Below, one piece after another: positions 44,985 to 53,882 of a stretch of DNA of 64,000 bases. Both the position numbers and the translations under genes were made by a program. The stretch is from NCBI GenBank assembly GCA_030615025.1, contig JAUXAB010000002.1, positions 59,810 to 123,809 of the forward strand. Direction: 5' to 3'. Under the pieces are notes generated by a model, which did no database searches, was not told where the DNA came from, and worked only from the letters and a program-made list of their open reading frames with translations. The DNA is from Phycisphaerae bacterium (GTDB lineage Bacteria > Planctomycetota > Phycisphaerae > Sedimentisphaerales > Anaerobacaceae). Numbering within the stretch: position 1 is the stretch's first letter; every line of letters begins with the position of its first letter.

Positions 44985-45232
44985 AATACCACATGTAAAT
45001 GTGTGGGCGCTTTCTCTGTATTCTAACGAATTCTTCTTAGAAAACTGCCATAAAGCCCTCTTTGAATCCGTCTATATCTATACAAATCCGGTATGGCTAC
45101 GCTGGTATTTTTCGGGGAAATCCCGGCTTTAGGTGTAACCTTTCCTGCTGAGCGTCCACTATCCTGTTAGAAGAGCCCTTGTAGGGGCACGAAAACACAA
45201 CAAAACCAAACATGTAGAGAAAGGAGCCGAAA

Positions 45233-45991
45233 ATGAAGAAGACAGGATGCAAAGTAGTGATTCTGGCTGTGCTGGCCGTGCTGGTGTTAAGCACGCAGGC
45301 ACTTGCTGCTCGCGGTCGTCGCGGTCGTGGTAGTGAACGAGGACCTCGGGTTGGGCGCGGAATGCCGGCAGGTCCCGAAATGCGGGGGCCGAGAATGCCC
45401 GGCGGGCGCGAAGGCCCCGGCATCCAAGGCAAAGGCCAAGGAATGTGTGCTGGCAGAGGTCAGGGAATGTGTGCTGGCAGAGGTCAGGGAATGCGTGCTG
45501 GCAGAGGCCAGGGAATACGTGCTGGCAGAGGCCAGAGAATGCAAGGCGGCAGAGACAAGGGAATGCGTGCCGGCAGAGGCCAGGGCATGCAGCGAAGAGG
45601 TATGATGGGCAACCAGTGCCCATTTATGACACAAAAAGGCAGGATGGGTAGATGGGGTTCAGGTCTTCGCTCCAGAGACATGGACAGGCTAGGCCCGGGT
45701 GGCCCTCCCGAAGGTATGGGCAGACCCGGCCAAGGTTTCCGAGGTAGAGGTATGGGCAGGCCAGGTGCAGGTGGCCCTCCTGAAAGCATGGAGAGACCTG
45801 GTCCCGGTGGCCCTCCCGAAGATGTGGAGAGACGCGGTCGTGGTGGCCCTCCCGTAGGTATGGAGAGACGCGGTCGTGGTGGCCCTCCCGAAGATGTGGA
45901 CCAACCAGGTCCGCCGATGCCACGCAGAGGTGATGGCAGACGCGGCCAAGGTTTTCGGGGCAGGGGTCAGGAGTTGGACCCTGGCGAATGA
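45233..45991 (+). CDS. Secreted Arg/Gly/Pro/Met-rich low-complexity protein with tandem repeats
   Basis: 252 residues; AAGGAG before the start and a clear signal peptide (GCKVVILAVLAVLVLSTQALA, 'ARG'). The mature part is almost entirely repeats: an 8-residue unit GMCAGRGQ/GMRAGRGQ repeated about seven times (24-base DNA unit, 45440-45600) and a 12-residue unit of type GGPPEDVERRGR repeated about six times (36-base unit, 45690-45910). No fold is predicted by eye. Similar RG-rich linkers occur in two nearby exported proteins (47187 and 47858). It precedes an ECF sigma operon; a terminator-like hairpin follows. Confidence 0.8.
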   Translation: MKKTGCKVVILAVLAVLVLSTQALAARGRRGRGSERGPRVGRGMPAGPEMRGPRMPGGREGPGIQGKGQGMCAGRGQGMCAGRGQGMRAGRGQGIRAGRGQRMQGGRDKGMRAGRGQGMQRRGMMGNQCPFMTQKGRMGRWGSGLRSRDMDRLGPGGPPEGMGRPGQGFRGRGMGRPGAGGPPESMERPGPGGPPEDVERRGRGGPPVGMERRGRGGPPEDVDQPGPPMPRRGDGRRGQGFRGRGQELDPGE

Positions 45992-46366
45992 ACATCAACG
46001 CTCCTGCTGAAACCGGAGGTCGGGCTCAGCGAGGAATACTAATAGATTAAGAACTTAGGCGACCGATGGAATAGATAACAGGTTAGCAGTACCGACGACA
46101 GCAAAACTCATAGAACAAGGAAATCGAGACCCCGCCGATGAACCGTTTGTCGACGGGGTTCTCTTCCCATAGCAAGGCGGCAAATGGGCTGAAAAGTATA
46201 CGGAAATTGAATTGAAAAATTGCGTATGGTGGTATATCCTCTACATATGGTTTTCTCAATTTCCCCGGGCAAGGCTATTAGTCTTCAAGTAGAGGGGCTT
46301 TGGGCTGAATTGGCTCGTTGGGCCACTAAGTCACTGTCCCCATCAGAAAACAGAGAGGAGGCCACT
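45992..46366. other. 375-base gap before the ECF sigma gene
   Basis: Contains the terminator-like hairpin at 46127-46166 and then an A/T-rich stretch (about 46200-46260) that would suit the promoter of the sigma operon. I cannot define -35/-10 elements with confidence. No gene supported. Confidence 0.5.
46127..46166 (+). terminator. Terminator-like hairpin after the Arg/Gly-rich protein gene
   Basis: ACCCCGCCG (46129-46137) pairs with CGACGGGGT (46151-46159) with one mismatch around a 13-base loop, followed by TCTCTTCCC. The tail is only partly T-rich, so efficiency is uncertain. Confidence 0.5.
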
Positions 46367-46927
46367 GTGCACGCTGCGATGGACCTCGCGGATGTTCGTC
46401 AAAGTTGCCAGGGTGATCCCGAGGCGTATCGGCGATTGATTGAGCGATACCAGGAGTACATCGGACGAGTGCTGTGGCGTTTCAGCCGAGACCGTCGCGT
46501 ACATGAGGAACTTGTGCAGGACGTCTTCGTCGAGGCATACTTGAGCCTCGGCCGCTACCGCGGAAAGGCACCCTTTGCCAACTGGCTTTCGCGGATAGCC
46601 ACTCGCGTCGGGTATCGCTACTGGAAGCAGGTCGACCGCCAGAAGAAGATAGAAAGCTTCCCGCTGGAGGAATGGGACCAGTTGCCTCGTGATTCCGGGG
46701 AGAAGATGGATGCCAGCCAGGCGGCCATGTTAGTACACCAACTACTGGGACAACTACCACCCCGTGACCGGCTGGTCCTGACACTGCGCTACCTGGAGGA
46801 ATGCGATGTGGCCGAGACTGCCCAGCGGACAGGCTGGACCAAAAGCATGGTCAAGGTTCAGACGTGGCGTGCGAGAAAGAAATTAGAGAAGCTTTTTACC
46901 GAGGCGGAAAAGGAGAGCATAATATGA
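46367..46927 (+). CDS. ECF-type RNA polymerase sigma factor
   Basis: 186 residues from GTG 46367, chosen because GAGGAGG stands 5 bases upstream; ATG 46379 is the alternative, and a longer frame to 46220 has no family match. Region 2: DPEAYRRLIERYQEYIGRVL and ELVQDVFVEAYLSLGRYRG. Region 4: LPPRDRLVLTLRYLEECDVA, then helix-turn-helix GWTKSMVKVQTWRARKKLEK. It directs RNA polymerase to a dedicated regulon. The next two genes, linked by ATGA overlaps, look like its membrane anti-sigma and periplasmic sensor. Confidence 0.9.
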   Translation: MHAAMDLADVRQSCQGDPEAYRRLIERYQEYIGRVLWRFSRDRRVHEELVQDVFVEAYLSLGRYRGKAPFANWLSRIATRVGYRYWKQVDRQKKIESFPLEEWDQLPRDSGEKMDASQAAMLVHQLLGQLPPRDRLVLTLRYLEECDVAETAQRTGWTKSMVKVQTWRARKKLEKLFTEAEKESII

Positions 46928-47190
46928 GAAATGAAAACCTATTCAAAATCCTGGCCGCCCGGGCCCGCGGCGAAACGCCTCCTTGCGTGGATGTCGCCGG
47001 TCGAGTGATTGCAATCCTCTCCGCCGAACAAGACCGGCTCGACCGGATTACGGAGAAGCCCTTGATGTGGCTGGCCGTGCTTTCTTCTGCTGCAGCCATC
47101 CCTGCCGCGATACTGGCAATCGTCGCCTACTACACGTGGGTTGACCCGTTATTTGAAATATCACAAGCAATTGCATGGGTGATACAATGA
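46924..47190 (+). CDS. Small single-span membrane protein, candidate anti-sigma factor
   Basis: 88 residues; its ATG overlaps the sigma stop (ATGA) and its stop overlaps the next start (ATGA). The N-terminal ~45 residues are charged and would lie in the cytoplasm (ENLFKILAARARGETPP), followed by one membrane helix (about 47-68, MWLAVLSSAAAIPAAILAIV) and a short outer tail. Size, topology and position match CnrY of Cupriavidus, which holds sigma CnrH at the membrane. There is no recognisable zinc-binding anti-sigma motif, so the role is inferred from context. Confidence 0.75.
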   Translation: MRNENLFKILAARARGETPPCVDVAGRVIAILSAEQDRLDRITEKPLMWLAVLSSAAAIPAAILAIVAYYTWVDPLFEISQAIAWVIQ

Positions 47191-47795
47191 AACAAACAGA
47201 AACAACCGACAATCGGACCACACACTATATGCGACGACTACATCGCCGGCGCATGGCCCTTTTCGGCTTGGTCATCTTGCTGGCCGGCAGCGTCATCGGC
47301 GCCGCCTCGATAATGATTGTGGCCCCGCCCCACAGGCTAACCAGACCCCTACGGCCTCCGGAAATTGCTATCAAAAGCCTGCTCCCCAACCTGGAGCGCT
47401 GCTTGCACCTTACCCCCGAACAGCGCGAAGAGATCGAGCCCATCCTGCAAGGACATATGCAGAGGCTTGACGATATCCGCAGCAATGCCCGCTCGGAGAT
47501 CGACGAAACCCTGGGGCAAATGAATGAAGATATCACTGCGGTGCTCTCCGAACAACAGAAACAAATCTGGCAGCGGAGGCTCCAACGCCTTCAGCGGCAG
47601 TTCCGTCCTCCCGGGCGTGGGCCGGGTGAAGGACGCCGACATCGCGGAGACCCGCAGGAACGCATGCGGAGGGGTCCCGGGCCCTTCGGCCCTGGGCGAC
47701 GTTCGGCCGGACCGAATATGCCCTACAATGGTATGCGTCGAAGGAAAATGTGGGAACATAGAAAAGACCCGAACGAACCTATAAACGAATTATAA
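47187..47795 (+). CDS. CnrX/CpxP-like periplasmic sensor with LTxxQ motif and Arg/Gly/Pro-rich tail
   Basis: 202 residues from ATG 47187 (ATGA overlap). One N-terminal membrane helix (FGLVILLAGSVIGAASIMIV) anchors a periplasmic helical domain: LERCLHLTPEQREEIEPIL has the LTxxQ motif of CpxP/Spy/CnrX proteins, and LSEQQKQIWQRRLQRLQRQF a second matching helix. The last ~60 residues are Arg/Gly/Pro-rich (RPPGRGPGEGRRHRG and on), unlike CnrX. Together with the preceding genes it forms an apparent sigma/anti-sigma/sensor module. The ligand is unknown; metals or misfolded proteins are the family precedents. Confidence 0.8.
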   Translation: MKQTETTDNRTTHYMRRLHRRRMALFGLVILLAGSVIGAASIMIVAPPHRLTRPLRPPEIAIKSLLPNLERCLHLTPEQREEIEPILQGHMQRLDDIRSNARSEIDETLGQMNEDITAVLSEQQKQIWQRRLQRLQRQFRPPGRGPGEGRRHRGDPQERMRRGPGPFGPGRRSAGPNMPYNGMRRRKMWEHRKDPNEPINEL

Positions 47796-47857
47796 TCCTT
47801 AGTTGTAATGCAAGTTCGATGTCACAAAGCCCAAGAGTAACTTGGAAAGGAGCAAAA

Positions 47858-48643
47858 ATGTTAAAGAAGATTATGTTGGTCATTGCGGTAGTGGCTCTGT
47901 TGGCAGGAGTTGCGAACCTGATAGCTCAGGATGAGAATGACGAGCCTGCCGCACCGCAAACACAAAGGCAGCGCAGAGGTACGGGTAGGCCAGGCCGAGG
48001 TATGGGACCGGGTCAAGGTCGGCGTATGCCGGGCAGGACCGGCGCGTCGTCCATAGAAAGTTCGCCAATACCAAAGACAGAGGCGGAAAAGAAAATCCTG
48101 AGCGTACTTGACGATATGGACAAGAACCAGCGCAGAGGGATGATGAACGTCCCAATAGAAGACGGCAGGCTGCTGCGGCTGCTGACCGAAACAATCGGTG
48201 CCAAGCACGTCGTCGAGATCGGCACCTCCAATGGATACTCAGGTATTTGGTTCTGCCTTGCGTTGCGTAAAACAAACGGCAAGCTGACCACCTACGAAAT
48301 CGACGCCCGCCGGGCTTCACTGGCCCGCGAGAACTTCAAACGGGCCGGAGTCGACAAGCTCGTTACGCTCGTAGAGGGCGACGCACACAAGGAAGTCACT
48401 AAGCTCAAGGGGTCTGTCGATCTCGTTTTCATTGATGCGGACAAGGAAGGCTATACCGATTACCTCAATAAGCTCTCACCACTTGTGCGTCCGGGTGGAC
48501 TGATTCTGGCCCATAATATCAGTATGCGCGGCGGGCGATCCGGCATAGCAGACTACGTCAAAGCAGTAACTACAAATCCCGACCTGGAAACAATCTTTTA
48601 CGAACAGGGGGGCGGGATCAGCGTGACACTCAAGAAACGTTGA
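47858..48643 (+). CDS. O-methyltransferase with a signal peptide
   Basis: 261 residues from ATG 47858 (AAAGGAG 6 bases upstream). Signal peptide KKIMLVIAVVALLAGVANLI, then an Arg/Gly-rich linker (GTGRPGRGMGPGQGRRMPGR), then a catechol-O-methyltransferase-like domain with intact SAM motif VVEIGTSNGYSGIWF, acidic TYEIDARRA and metal-site VFIDADKEGY. The catalytic residues look complete. Export is puzzling because SAM is cytoplasmic; the signal may act only as an anchor. The linker resembles those of proteins at 45233 and 47187, tying it to the sigma module. Confidence 0.85.
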   Translation: MLKKIMLVIAVVALLAGVANLIAQDENDEPAAPQTQRQRRGTGRPGRGMGPGQGRRMPGRTGASSIESSPIPKTEAEKKILSVLDDMDKNQRRGMMNVPIEDGRLLRLLTETIGAKHVVEIGTSNGYSGIWFCLALRKTNGKLTTYEIDARRASLARENFKRAGVDKLVTLVEGDAHKEVTKLKGSVDLVFIDADKEGYTDYLNKLSPLVRPGGLILAHNISMRGGRSGIADYVKAVTTNPDLETIFYEQGGGISVTLKKR

Positions 48644-48724
48644 CAGGCACGGCTCGGAAATGATGTCGGCCGCAATTGGTCGTTGCGAAATCCGGCCCAA
48701 GCTTTGACCAGCTGCCGGCTTGAT

Positions 48725-49609
48725 TCACACGTTCAGAAAGTTTCTGAGTACTGCTGCTGTGTGCATCGCAAGCAGCATAAGATAGTCCAAATCGCTGAGA
48801 CTGTAGTGCTTGTCTTTCATGGCGTTATCAACATACAGCACACCGAAACAGCCGATGGGACGCATAATGGTCGCTATAATTGCAGAGCGTATCGCTTCCT
48901 CTTCTTCTACCTGGGCAGAAACCCGTGGTAAGACCAGGAACTGGCCTTTTTCAACCGCTTGGGCGATCTTTGCCTTAAGTTTTATCTCACTTAGCTCTAC
49001 TGTTTGTCCGGTTCGGTTTTTGCCTGCCTGACAGGTCATTGGGCCGGTCGGCTGGCTTCTTAAAGCACACCAGACGTGAAATGCACTGAACTGCTTTAAC
49101 GTAATATCCAGCAAGGTCAGCAATAATTTGTCAAGACTGTCGGCTTCGCAGATTGCCTCAGCAGCCTGCGAAAAATCCATTAATCTTTCAGCCGGCAATC
49201 TCATAGCAGGAGCGTGTCCGGCGTCCGGCTTTCTTACTACAGTCTCGTGAGGGGGGATTGCAAGCGTAGCTTCCAGATGAAATGTGTCTTCCAAATGTAT
49301 TGGTTTGTCCTCATCGGTATCATCTTCGAGATTGATTTCTATGGTAAAATCAGTTATACGAAGACAATCGCCGGTTTTAATTTCAGCTTTATGGATTGCC
49401 TCATCGTTTAGATACGTTTTGTTTGCCGATTCCAGGTCTTCGACAATCCATTTCCCTTCGCTGGTGGCAGAGATTACCGCGTGCTGTTTTGAGACTGATC
49501 TATCGGGCAAAAAAATTTGGCTGTTAGCTGCTCTGCCTATGGAAATAGGCCCCTCGGTGAATTGAAATTCTTTTGTCTGGCCATTCTTTTGTTTTACAAC
49601 TATACGCAT
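48725..49609 (-). CDS. FHA-GAF domain protein
   Basis: 294 residues from ATG 49609 (GGGAG 9 bases upstream). An N-terminal FHA domain (about 1-95) has the phosphothreonine-binding residues in ISIGRAANSQIFLPDRSVSK-QHAVI and the later VEDLESANKTYLNDE. After a linker a GAF domain (about 130-290) follows: LLTLLDITLKQFSAFHVWCA and RPIGCFGVLYVDNAM. The pairing suggests a cytoplasmic reader of Ser/Thr phosphorylation with small-molecule sensing. No kinase gene is near. It converges on the methyltransferase gene and diverges from the propeller gene. Confidence 0.9.
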   Translation of the reverse strand: MRIVVKQKNGQTKEFQFTEGPISIGRAANSQIFLPDRSVSKQHAVISATSEGKWIVEDLESANKTYLNDEAIHKAEIKTGDCLRITDFTIEINLEDDTDEDKPIHLEDTFHLEATLAIPPHETVVRKPDAGHAPAMRLPAERLMDFSQAAEAICEADSLDKLLLTLLDITLKQFSAFHVWCALRSQPTGPMTCQAGKNRTGQTVELSEIKLKAKIAQAVEKGQFLVLPRVSAQVEEEEAIRSAIIATIMRPIGCFGVLYVDNAMKDKHYSLSDLDYLMLLAMHTAAVLRNFLNV

Positions 49610-49724
49610 CGCTTTTTCTCCCAATATCTGGATTTCTGATTCCCTGCACTATTATCCGCGATTTGGGATGGTTTGTCAAATAAAGTGTTAATGGATGCAG
49701 CCTTAAATATAAGCTTTTATTTTG

Positions 49725-49752
49725 TTGTAATCTACGTCAAATTTGGTATACT
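49725..49752 (+). promoter_or_regulatory. Candidate sigma-70 promoter for the 49908 gene
   Basis: TTGTAA (49725-49730), a 16-base spacer, then TATACT (49747-49752), about 155 bases before the chosen start codon, in an A/T-rich divergent region. Confidence 0.4.
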
Positions 49753-49907
49753 TGCGCGCCAAAAGCCTCCTTTTTAGTGTGAAGTATTTGCCGCGTTAAG
49801 TCACGGCGATGTGTTTTACCCCCGGAGTGAGGCAACGATTGTATTGTTTATATCGGTTAGGGAATATAAGTAGTTTTTTGGGAAGTGAATATTTAGGAGT
49901 ACCTGCG

Positions 49908-52900
49908 ATGACAACATCTAACTCGTTTCGTGCTGGCTTATGTCTTTCTTTAGGCCTGGTTCTTATCGGCGCGACGGCCAGGGCTGCGGACTGGCCGACC
50001 TATCGCCACGACAACGCGCGTACAGGACACACTCGCGAGCCGCTGGCAGCACCGCTGGTCCTGCATTGGATTTACACATCGGTCCATCCTCTTCGCCCGG
50101 CATGGTCCGAGCCGGCCAAGCGTCCGAGGGAGGGTTTCACACTGCGCCATCGAGTGATTTTCGACGACGCCTTCCAGGTAGCCGCAGTCGGTAACGTGGT
50201 CTATTTCGGTTCTTCGGTAGACAACAAGGTCTACGCCCTCGACGCGGCCACGGGCGAAGAACGCTGGTCCTTCTTTACCGGCGGGCCGGTTCGCCTCGCA
50301 CCGACTCTCTGGAGGGACCCCGCTTCGCGGGAACCCAAAGATCGGGTGCTTTTTGGTTCTGATGACAGCTTTGTTTACTGCCTGAAGGCAGCCGACGGAC
50401 AGCTCATCTGGAAAAAACGCGGGGGGCCAAACGACGAAAAACTTTTAGGCAGCGGGAGGATGATTTCACGCTGGCCTATCCGAACCGGAGTGCTTGTCGA
50501 CGAAGGTATCGCCTACTTTGCCGCGGGAATCTTCCCACACGAAAACGTTTATCTCTGGGCCGTCCGTGCCGACGACGGGACGGTCCTCTGGAAAAACGAC
50601 ACTATCAGCGCCGAATCCGCAAACCGCAACGAGCTTTCGCCGCAAGGGTACCTCCTGGCAAGCAAGAATCAGCTATTCATTCCGTCCGGCAGGTCGCTGC
50701 CCGAAGGCTTTGACCGCCGAACCGGACAGGTAGTTTTCAACCGCAAGCATGGTTGGCGTGATGAACAAGCTGGAGGCCTCATTGGCGGCACGTATGCCTT
50801 GCTGGCCGATGAACAGATCTATACGGGCACGCAGTATCACCTATTGGCCCTCGACCAGAAAACGGGCAGGACGGGCTTTGGCTGGTTCCCGGGCCGACGG
50901 CTCGCGGTAGTGGGCGATATGGCTTATCTGGCAACAGGGCGGGAACTCGTAGCTATGGATCGCTCGCCCTACGCCAAGGCCAGCGCACGCCGCAATGCTC
51001 TGGAATACAAAATCAAGGGGCTTCGAAGCTCCGTCAGAAGAGCAAGTGGCGACAAACGCAGCAAACTTGCGCGGGACCTAAAGGCCTCTGAAGAACAGCT
51101 CGAGCAGCACCGACGTAAAAATATCGCTCCCACAATCAAGTGGCGAGCGCCGTGCACGGCAGACGGCGAGTTGATAGTTACCGCCAAGTGTGTTTTTGCT
51201 GGTGGCCAAGGACAAGTAAGTGCTTTCAATCGCCAGAACGGCGAGGCCGTGTGGTCAGCGAAGGTCGACGGCAAGGCGCGGGGCCTGGCCGTGGCTAACA
51301 GACATCTCTACGTCAGCACCGATGAAGGAAAGATTTATTGCTTTGCTTCAGGCAAGATAGCAAAAAGGAAAACTCCCGTGTCCTTGGTGTCCCCCCTTCC
51401 GGTCGTCAATCCTTATCCTGAAGACAAACTCACTACAGTCTACGACGCCGCTGCTGAAGCCATCGTCATGGAAACGGGAGTTAAAAAAGGGTATTGTCTT
51501 GTTATTGGTGCAGAACATGGCCAACTTGCATATCAGCTCGCAAAACGCACAGAACTGACGATCATCGGGGTGGAGCCCGATGCGGAGAAAGTCCGGGCGG
51601 CGCGGCTGGCTCTCGATGCGGCCGGCCTGTATGGCGAACGGGTGACCATCGATCAGCACGATCTTTCCGCGCTGCCTTACTCGAACTACTTTGCCAACCT
51701 TATTGTTTCTGACACTCTGCTTCTGACCGGAAAGATTCCTGGTGACCCGGGCGAACTTGCGCGGCACCTGAAGCCGTGCGGCGGCGTCATGTGCCTGGGT
51801 GTGCCCTCAAACGCACCTGCCCAGGCCAAAGCCTTGTCCTCCGAGCAACTCAGCCAGTGGCTGGCGCGGCTGCGATTGGGCCGGTGCCGAATAAGCGAGA
51901 CCAGCGGACTCTGGGCGACATTGAAACGCGGACCGCTGGCGGGCGCCGGCAAGTGGACACATCAGTATGCCGAGCCGGGCAACACCGCCTGCAGTGATGA
52001 CCTTGCCCTGAGCGGGCCGCTTGGACTGCTGTGGTTTGGCGAGCCCGGGCCCTCGCCGATGGTCAATCGCCATAACGCTGCCGCTGCGCCGCTTGCGGTC
52101 AACGGTCGGCTCTTCATCCAGGGCGAGAACATGGTCATGGCATACGATTCTTACAATGGCGCCCTGCTGTGGAAGCGCAACATACCCGGTGCCATGCGCA
52201 CAAGGTTAAAGAAAACTGAATGCGGTAATCTGGCTGCTTCCGAAGACAGTTTCTTCGTCGCAGTGGGCAACAAATGCCTGCGGCTCGACGCCGAAACAGG
52301 CCAGACTCGCGCAACCTACAATCTACCTCCCACGCCTGAAGAGGTCTCGCGCAAGTGGGGATACCTGGCCTATGTTGACGGCATCCTCTACGGAAGCGCA
52401 ATGACGCGAGGGGGTGTCTCGGACTTAGTTTTCGCCATTGATACGCAAGATGAAAAGCACCTCTGGAGCTACGAAGGCAAGAATATTGCTAACCTGACTA
52501 TCGCTATCGGAGACGGCTGGTTCTTTTTCATCGACAGTTCCCTTACGCCGGAGCAGCGGGATACGCTGCTGCGGGGCGACAAGTCGCATCTTATGAATCT
52601 GAATAGTGAGGAGGCAAAGAGGGCCGAGGAGAGGGCAAAGAGACTCGATGCACGCCTCGCCGTCGCCCTCGACGCTCGGACGGGCGGGAAACTTTGGGCA
52701 AAGCCGGTTGACGTGACGGACTGCAGCGGGATCGGAATAGGCGGAGGCAAACTGACGGCAATGTATCGCAATGGTATTCTGGTCCTGTGCGGCGCCAATG
52801 CCAACGGCCATTACTGGCGACAGTTTCTTTCCGGTGAATTCTCGCGCCGTAGGTTAGTAGCACTGTCGGCAAAGAGCGGTGACGAGCTGTGGGCTCGGGA

Positions 52901-53882
52901 CGCCAACTATCGCCATCGGCCTGTCATTATCGGCGACACGGTTCTCGCCGAGCCCTGGGCGTTTGACCTAAAGACCGGCGAGCAAAAGATGCGCCGTCAT
53001 CCACTGACCGGTGCGCAGACGGCGTGGCAGTTTCTGAGGCCGGGCCACCATTGCGGTGCGATTTCGGCGTGTCCACAAATGCTTTTGATGCGTTCAGGGT
53101 ATACAAGCTACTATGATCTGCGCGATGACAGTGGCATTCGTCATTTTGCCGCACACCGCCTCGGATGCTGGATTAACGCAATTGCCGCCGACGGACTTGT
53201 CCTCGCGCCCGAAGCCAGCGCCGGCTGCGTATGCCTCTTTCCCATAATTTGTTCTCTCGCTCTTGAACCACGCCCGGACCACCAGCGATGGGGTATCTAC
53301 AGTGCCAGCGGAGACAACACGCCCGTTCAACGATTGGCCGTCAACTTCGGCGCACCGGGCGACAGACGGGACGCAGACGGACAACTCTGGCTTGGATATC
53401 CACGACCCAGCCTGCCCGGAGACCGAGCGGCGATGGGCTTCTCGCTGCAACTGGAAACAGAATTTCTTGAAGGCGGTGGAATTTGGCGCCGCAACAGCGA
53501 AACCGAATCCGTGGCTGGAACCAAGAGCCCCTGGGTGTTTACTTCCTGCGCACGTGGGCTCAAACGCTGCGTGGTGCCGGTTTTAGGTAAGAACGACAAA
53601 CCAGCCAAATACACCGTTCGACTCTACTTTGCGGAGCTGGAAAACAAAAAAGCAGGCGAGAGGATATTCGATATCAAGCTGCAAGGTGAGACAGTACTTA
53701 ACGGCTTCGACGTATGGAAGGAAGGTGGGGCATCTCACAAAGCTCTCGTGCGGGAGTTCAGAGAAGTTCAGGTCGACAACAATCTGGAAATCGAACTCGT
53801 CTCGCCAGATGAGAGAGAAGTCTCATCGATGAACCGTGCGCCGATTCTATGCGGTGTGGAAGTGACACGCACGCCCCGTTAG
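49908..53882 (+). CDS. Giant exported protein: propeller - methyltransferase-like - propeller - malectin-like
   Basis: 1324 residues from ATG 49908 (AGGAG upstream; frame opens at 49809). Signal peptide (AGLCLSLGLVLIGATARA), then ADWPTYRHDNARTG and a PQQ-like propeller (about 27-500). About 525-630 is a class I methyltransferase-like domain (CLVIGAEHGQLAYQLAKR, GVEPDAEKVRAA) whose glycine loop is degenerate. A second propeller follows (about 695-1120), then a malectin/CBM-like domain (TVRLYFAELENKKAGERIFD). A 27-base palindromic insert (50314-50340) adds RDPASREPK to the first propeller. The last two codons and stop lie in an inverted repeat. A carbohydrate-binding surface role is inferred. 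Confidence 0.88.
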   Translation: MTTSNSFRAGLCLSLGLVLIGATARAADWPTYRHDNARTGHTREPLAAPLVLHWIYTSVHPLRPAWSEPAKRPREGFTLRHRVIFDDAFQVAAVGNVVYFGSSVDNKVYALDAATGEERWSFFTGGPVRLAPTLWRDPASREPKDRVLFGSDDSFVYCLKAADGQLIWKKRGGPNDEKLLGSGRMISRWPIRTGVLVDEGIAYFAAGIFPHENVYLWAVRADDGTVLWKNDTISAESANRNELSPQGYLLASKNQLFIPSGRSLPEGFDRRTGQVVFNRKHGWRDEQAGGLIGGTYALLADEQIYTGTQYHLLALDQKTGRTGFGWFPGRRLAVVGDMAYLATGRELVAMDRSPYAKASARRNALEYKIKGLRSSVRRASGDKRSKLARDLKASEEQLEQHRRKNIAPTIKWRAPCTADGELIVTAKCVFAGGQGQVSAFNRQNGEAVWSAKVDGKARGLAVANRHLYVSTDEGKIYCFASGKIAKRKTPVSLVSPLPVVNPYPEDKLTTVYDAAAEAIVMETGVKKGYCLVIGAEHGQLAYQLAKRTELTIIGVEPDAEKVRAARLALDAAGLYGERVTIDQHDLSALPYSNYFANLIVSDTLLLTGKIPGDPGELARHLKPCGGVMCLGVPSNAPAQAKALSSEQLSQWLARLRLGRCRISETSGLWATLKRGPLAGAGKWTHQYAEPGNTACSDDLALSGPLGLLWFGEPGPSPMVNRHNAAAAPLAVNGRLFIQGENMVMAYDSYNGALLWKRNIPGAMRTRLKKTECGNLAASEDSFFVAVGNKCLRLDAETGQTRATYNLPPTPEEVSRKWGYLAYVDGILYGSAMTRGGVSDLVFAIDTQDEKHLWSYEGKNIANLTIAIGDGWFFFIDSSLTPEQRDTLLRGDKSHLMNLNSEEAKRAEERAKRLDARLAVALDARTGGKLWAKPVDVTDCSGIGIGGGKLTAMYRNGILVLCGANANGHYWRQFLSGEFSRRRLVALSAKSGDELWARDANYRHRPVIIGDTVLAEPWAFDLKTGEQKMRRHPLTGAQTAWQFLRPGHHCGAISACPQMLLMRSGYTSYYDLRDDSGIRHFAAHRLGCWINAIAADGLVLAPEASAGCVCLFPIICSLALEPRPDHQRWGIYSASGDNTPVQRLAVNFGAPGDRRDADGQLWLGYPRPSLPGDRAAMGFSLQLETEFLEGGGIWRRNSETESVAGTKSPWVFTSCARGLKRCVVPVLGKNDKPAKYTVRLYFAELENKKAGERIFDIKLQGETVLNGFDVWKEGGASHKALVREFREVQVDNNLEIELVSPDEREVSSMNRAPILCGVEVTRTPR
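50314..50340. repeat. GGGACCCCGC palindromic insert in the 49908 gene
   Basis: GGGACCCCGCTTCGCGGGAA then CCCAAAG. It is a small palindrome (CCCGC-TTC-GCGGG, flanked by GGG/CCC) placed in frame between two propeller blades. The paralogue at 57210 has no insert at this site, while the paralogue at 63192 carries a near-copy at another site (63837-63862). Confidence 0.85.

Larger units (their letters stand above)
44445..45232. other. 788-base divergent intergenic region rich in repeats
   Basis: No protein gene is supported; short frames here have no recognisable product. It holds an inverted repeat (44467-44501), a half copy (44712-44724), a small palindrome CCCGCCTGAGGCGGG near 44753, a minus-strand terminator-like hairpin (44956-44984) and a CTGTTAGAAG half copy near 45164. 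The terminator without a gene upstream of it is unexplained. Confidence 0.65.

Noticed and set aside
44806..44998. Short frames on both strands between the GH62 gene and the Arg/Gly-rich gene, considered as transposase remnants
   Set aside because: No transposase motif or terminal repeats could be seen; the frames overlap the minus-strand terminator.
45430..45600. 24-base tandem repeats as a CRISPR-like or regulatory array
   Set aside because: They are in frame inside a gene with a signal peptide and good ribosome binding site, and encode an 8-residue protein repeat.
46220..46366. N-terminal extension of the sigma factor from ATG 46220
   Set aside because: The extra ~49 residues do not resemble sigma factors, and the strong GAGGAGG lies directly before GTG 46367.
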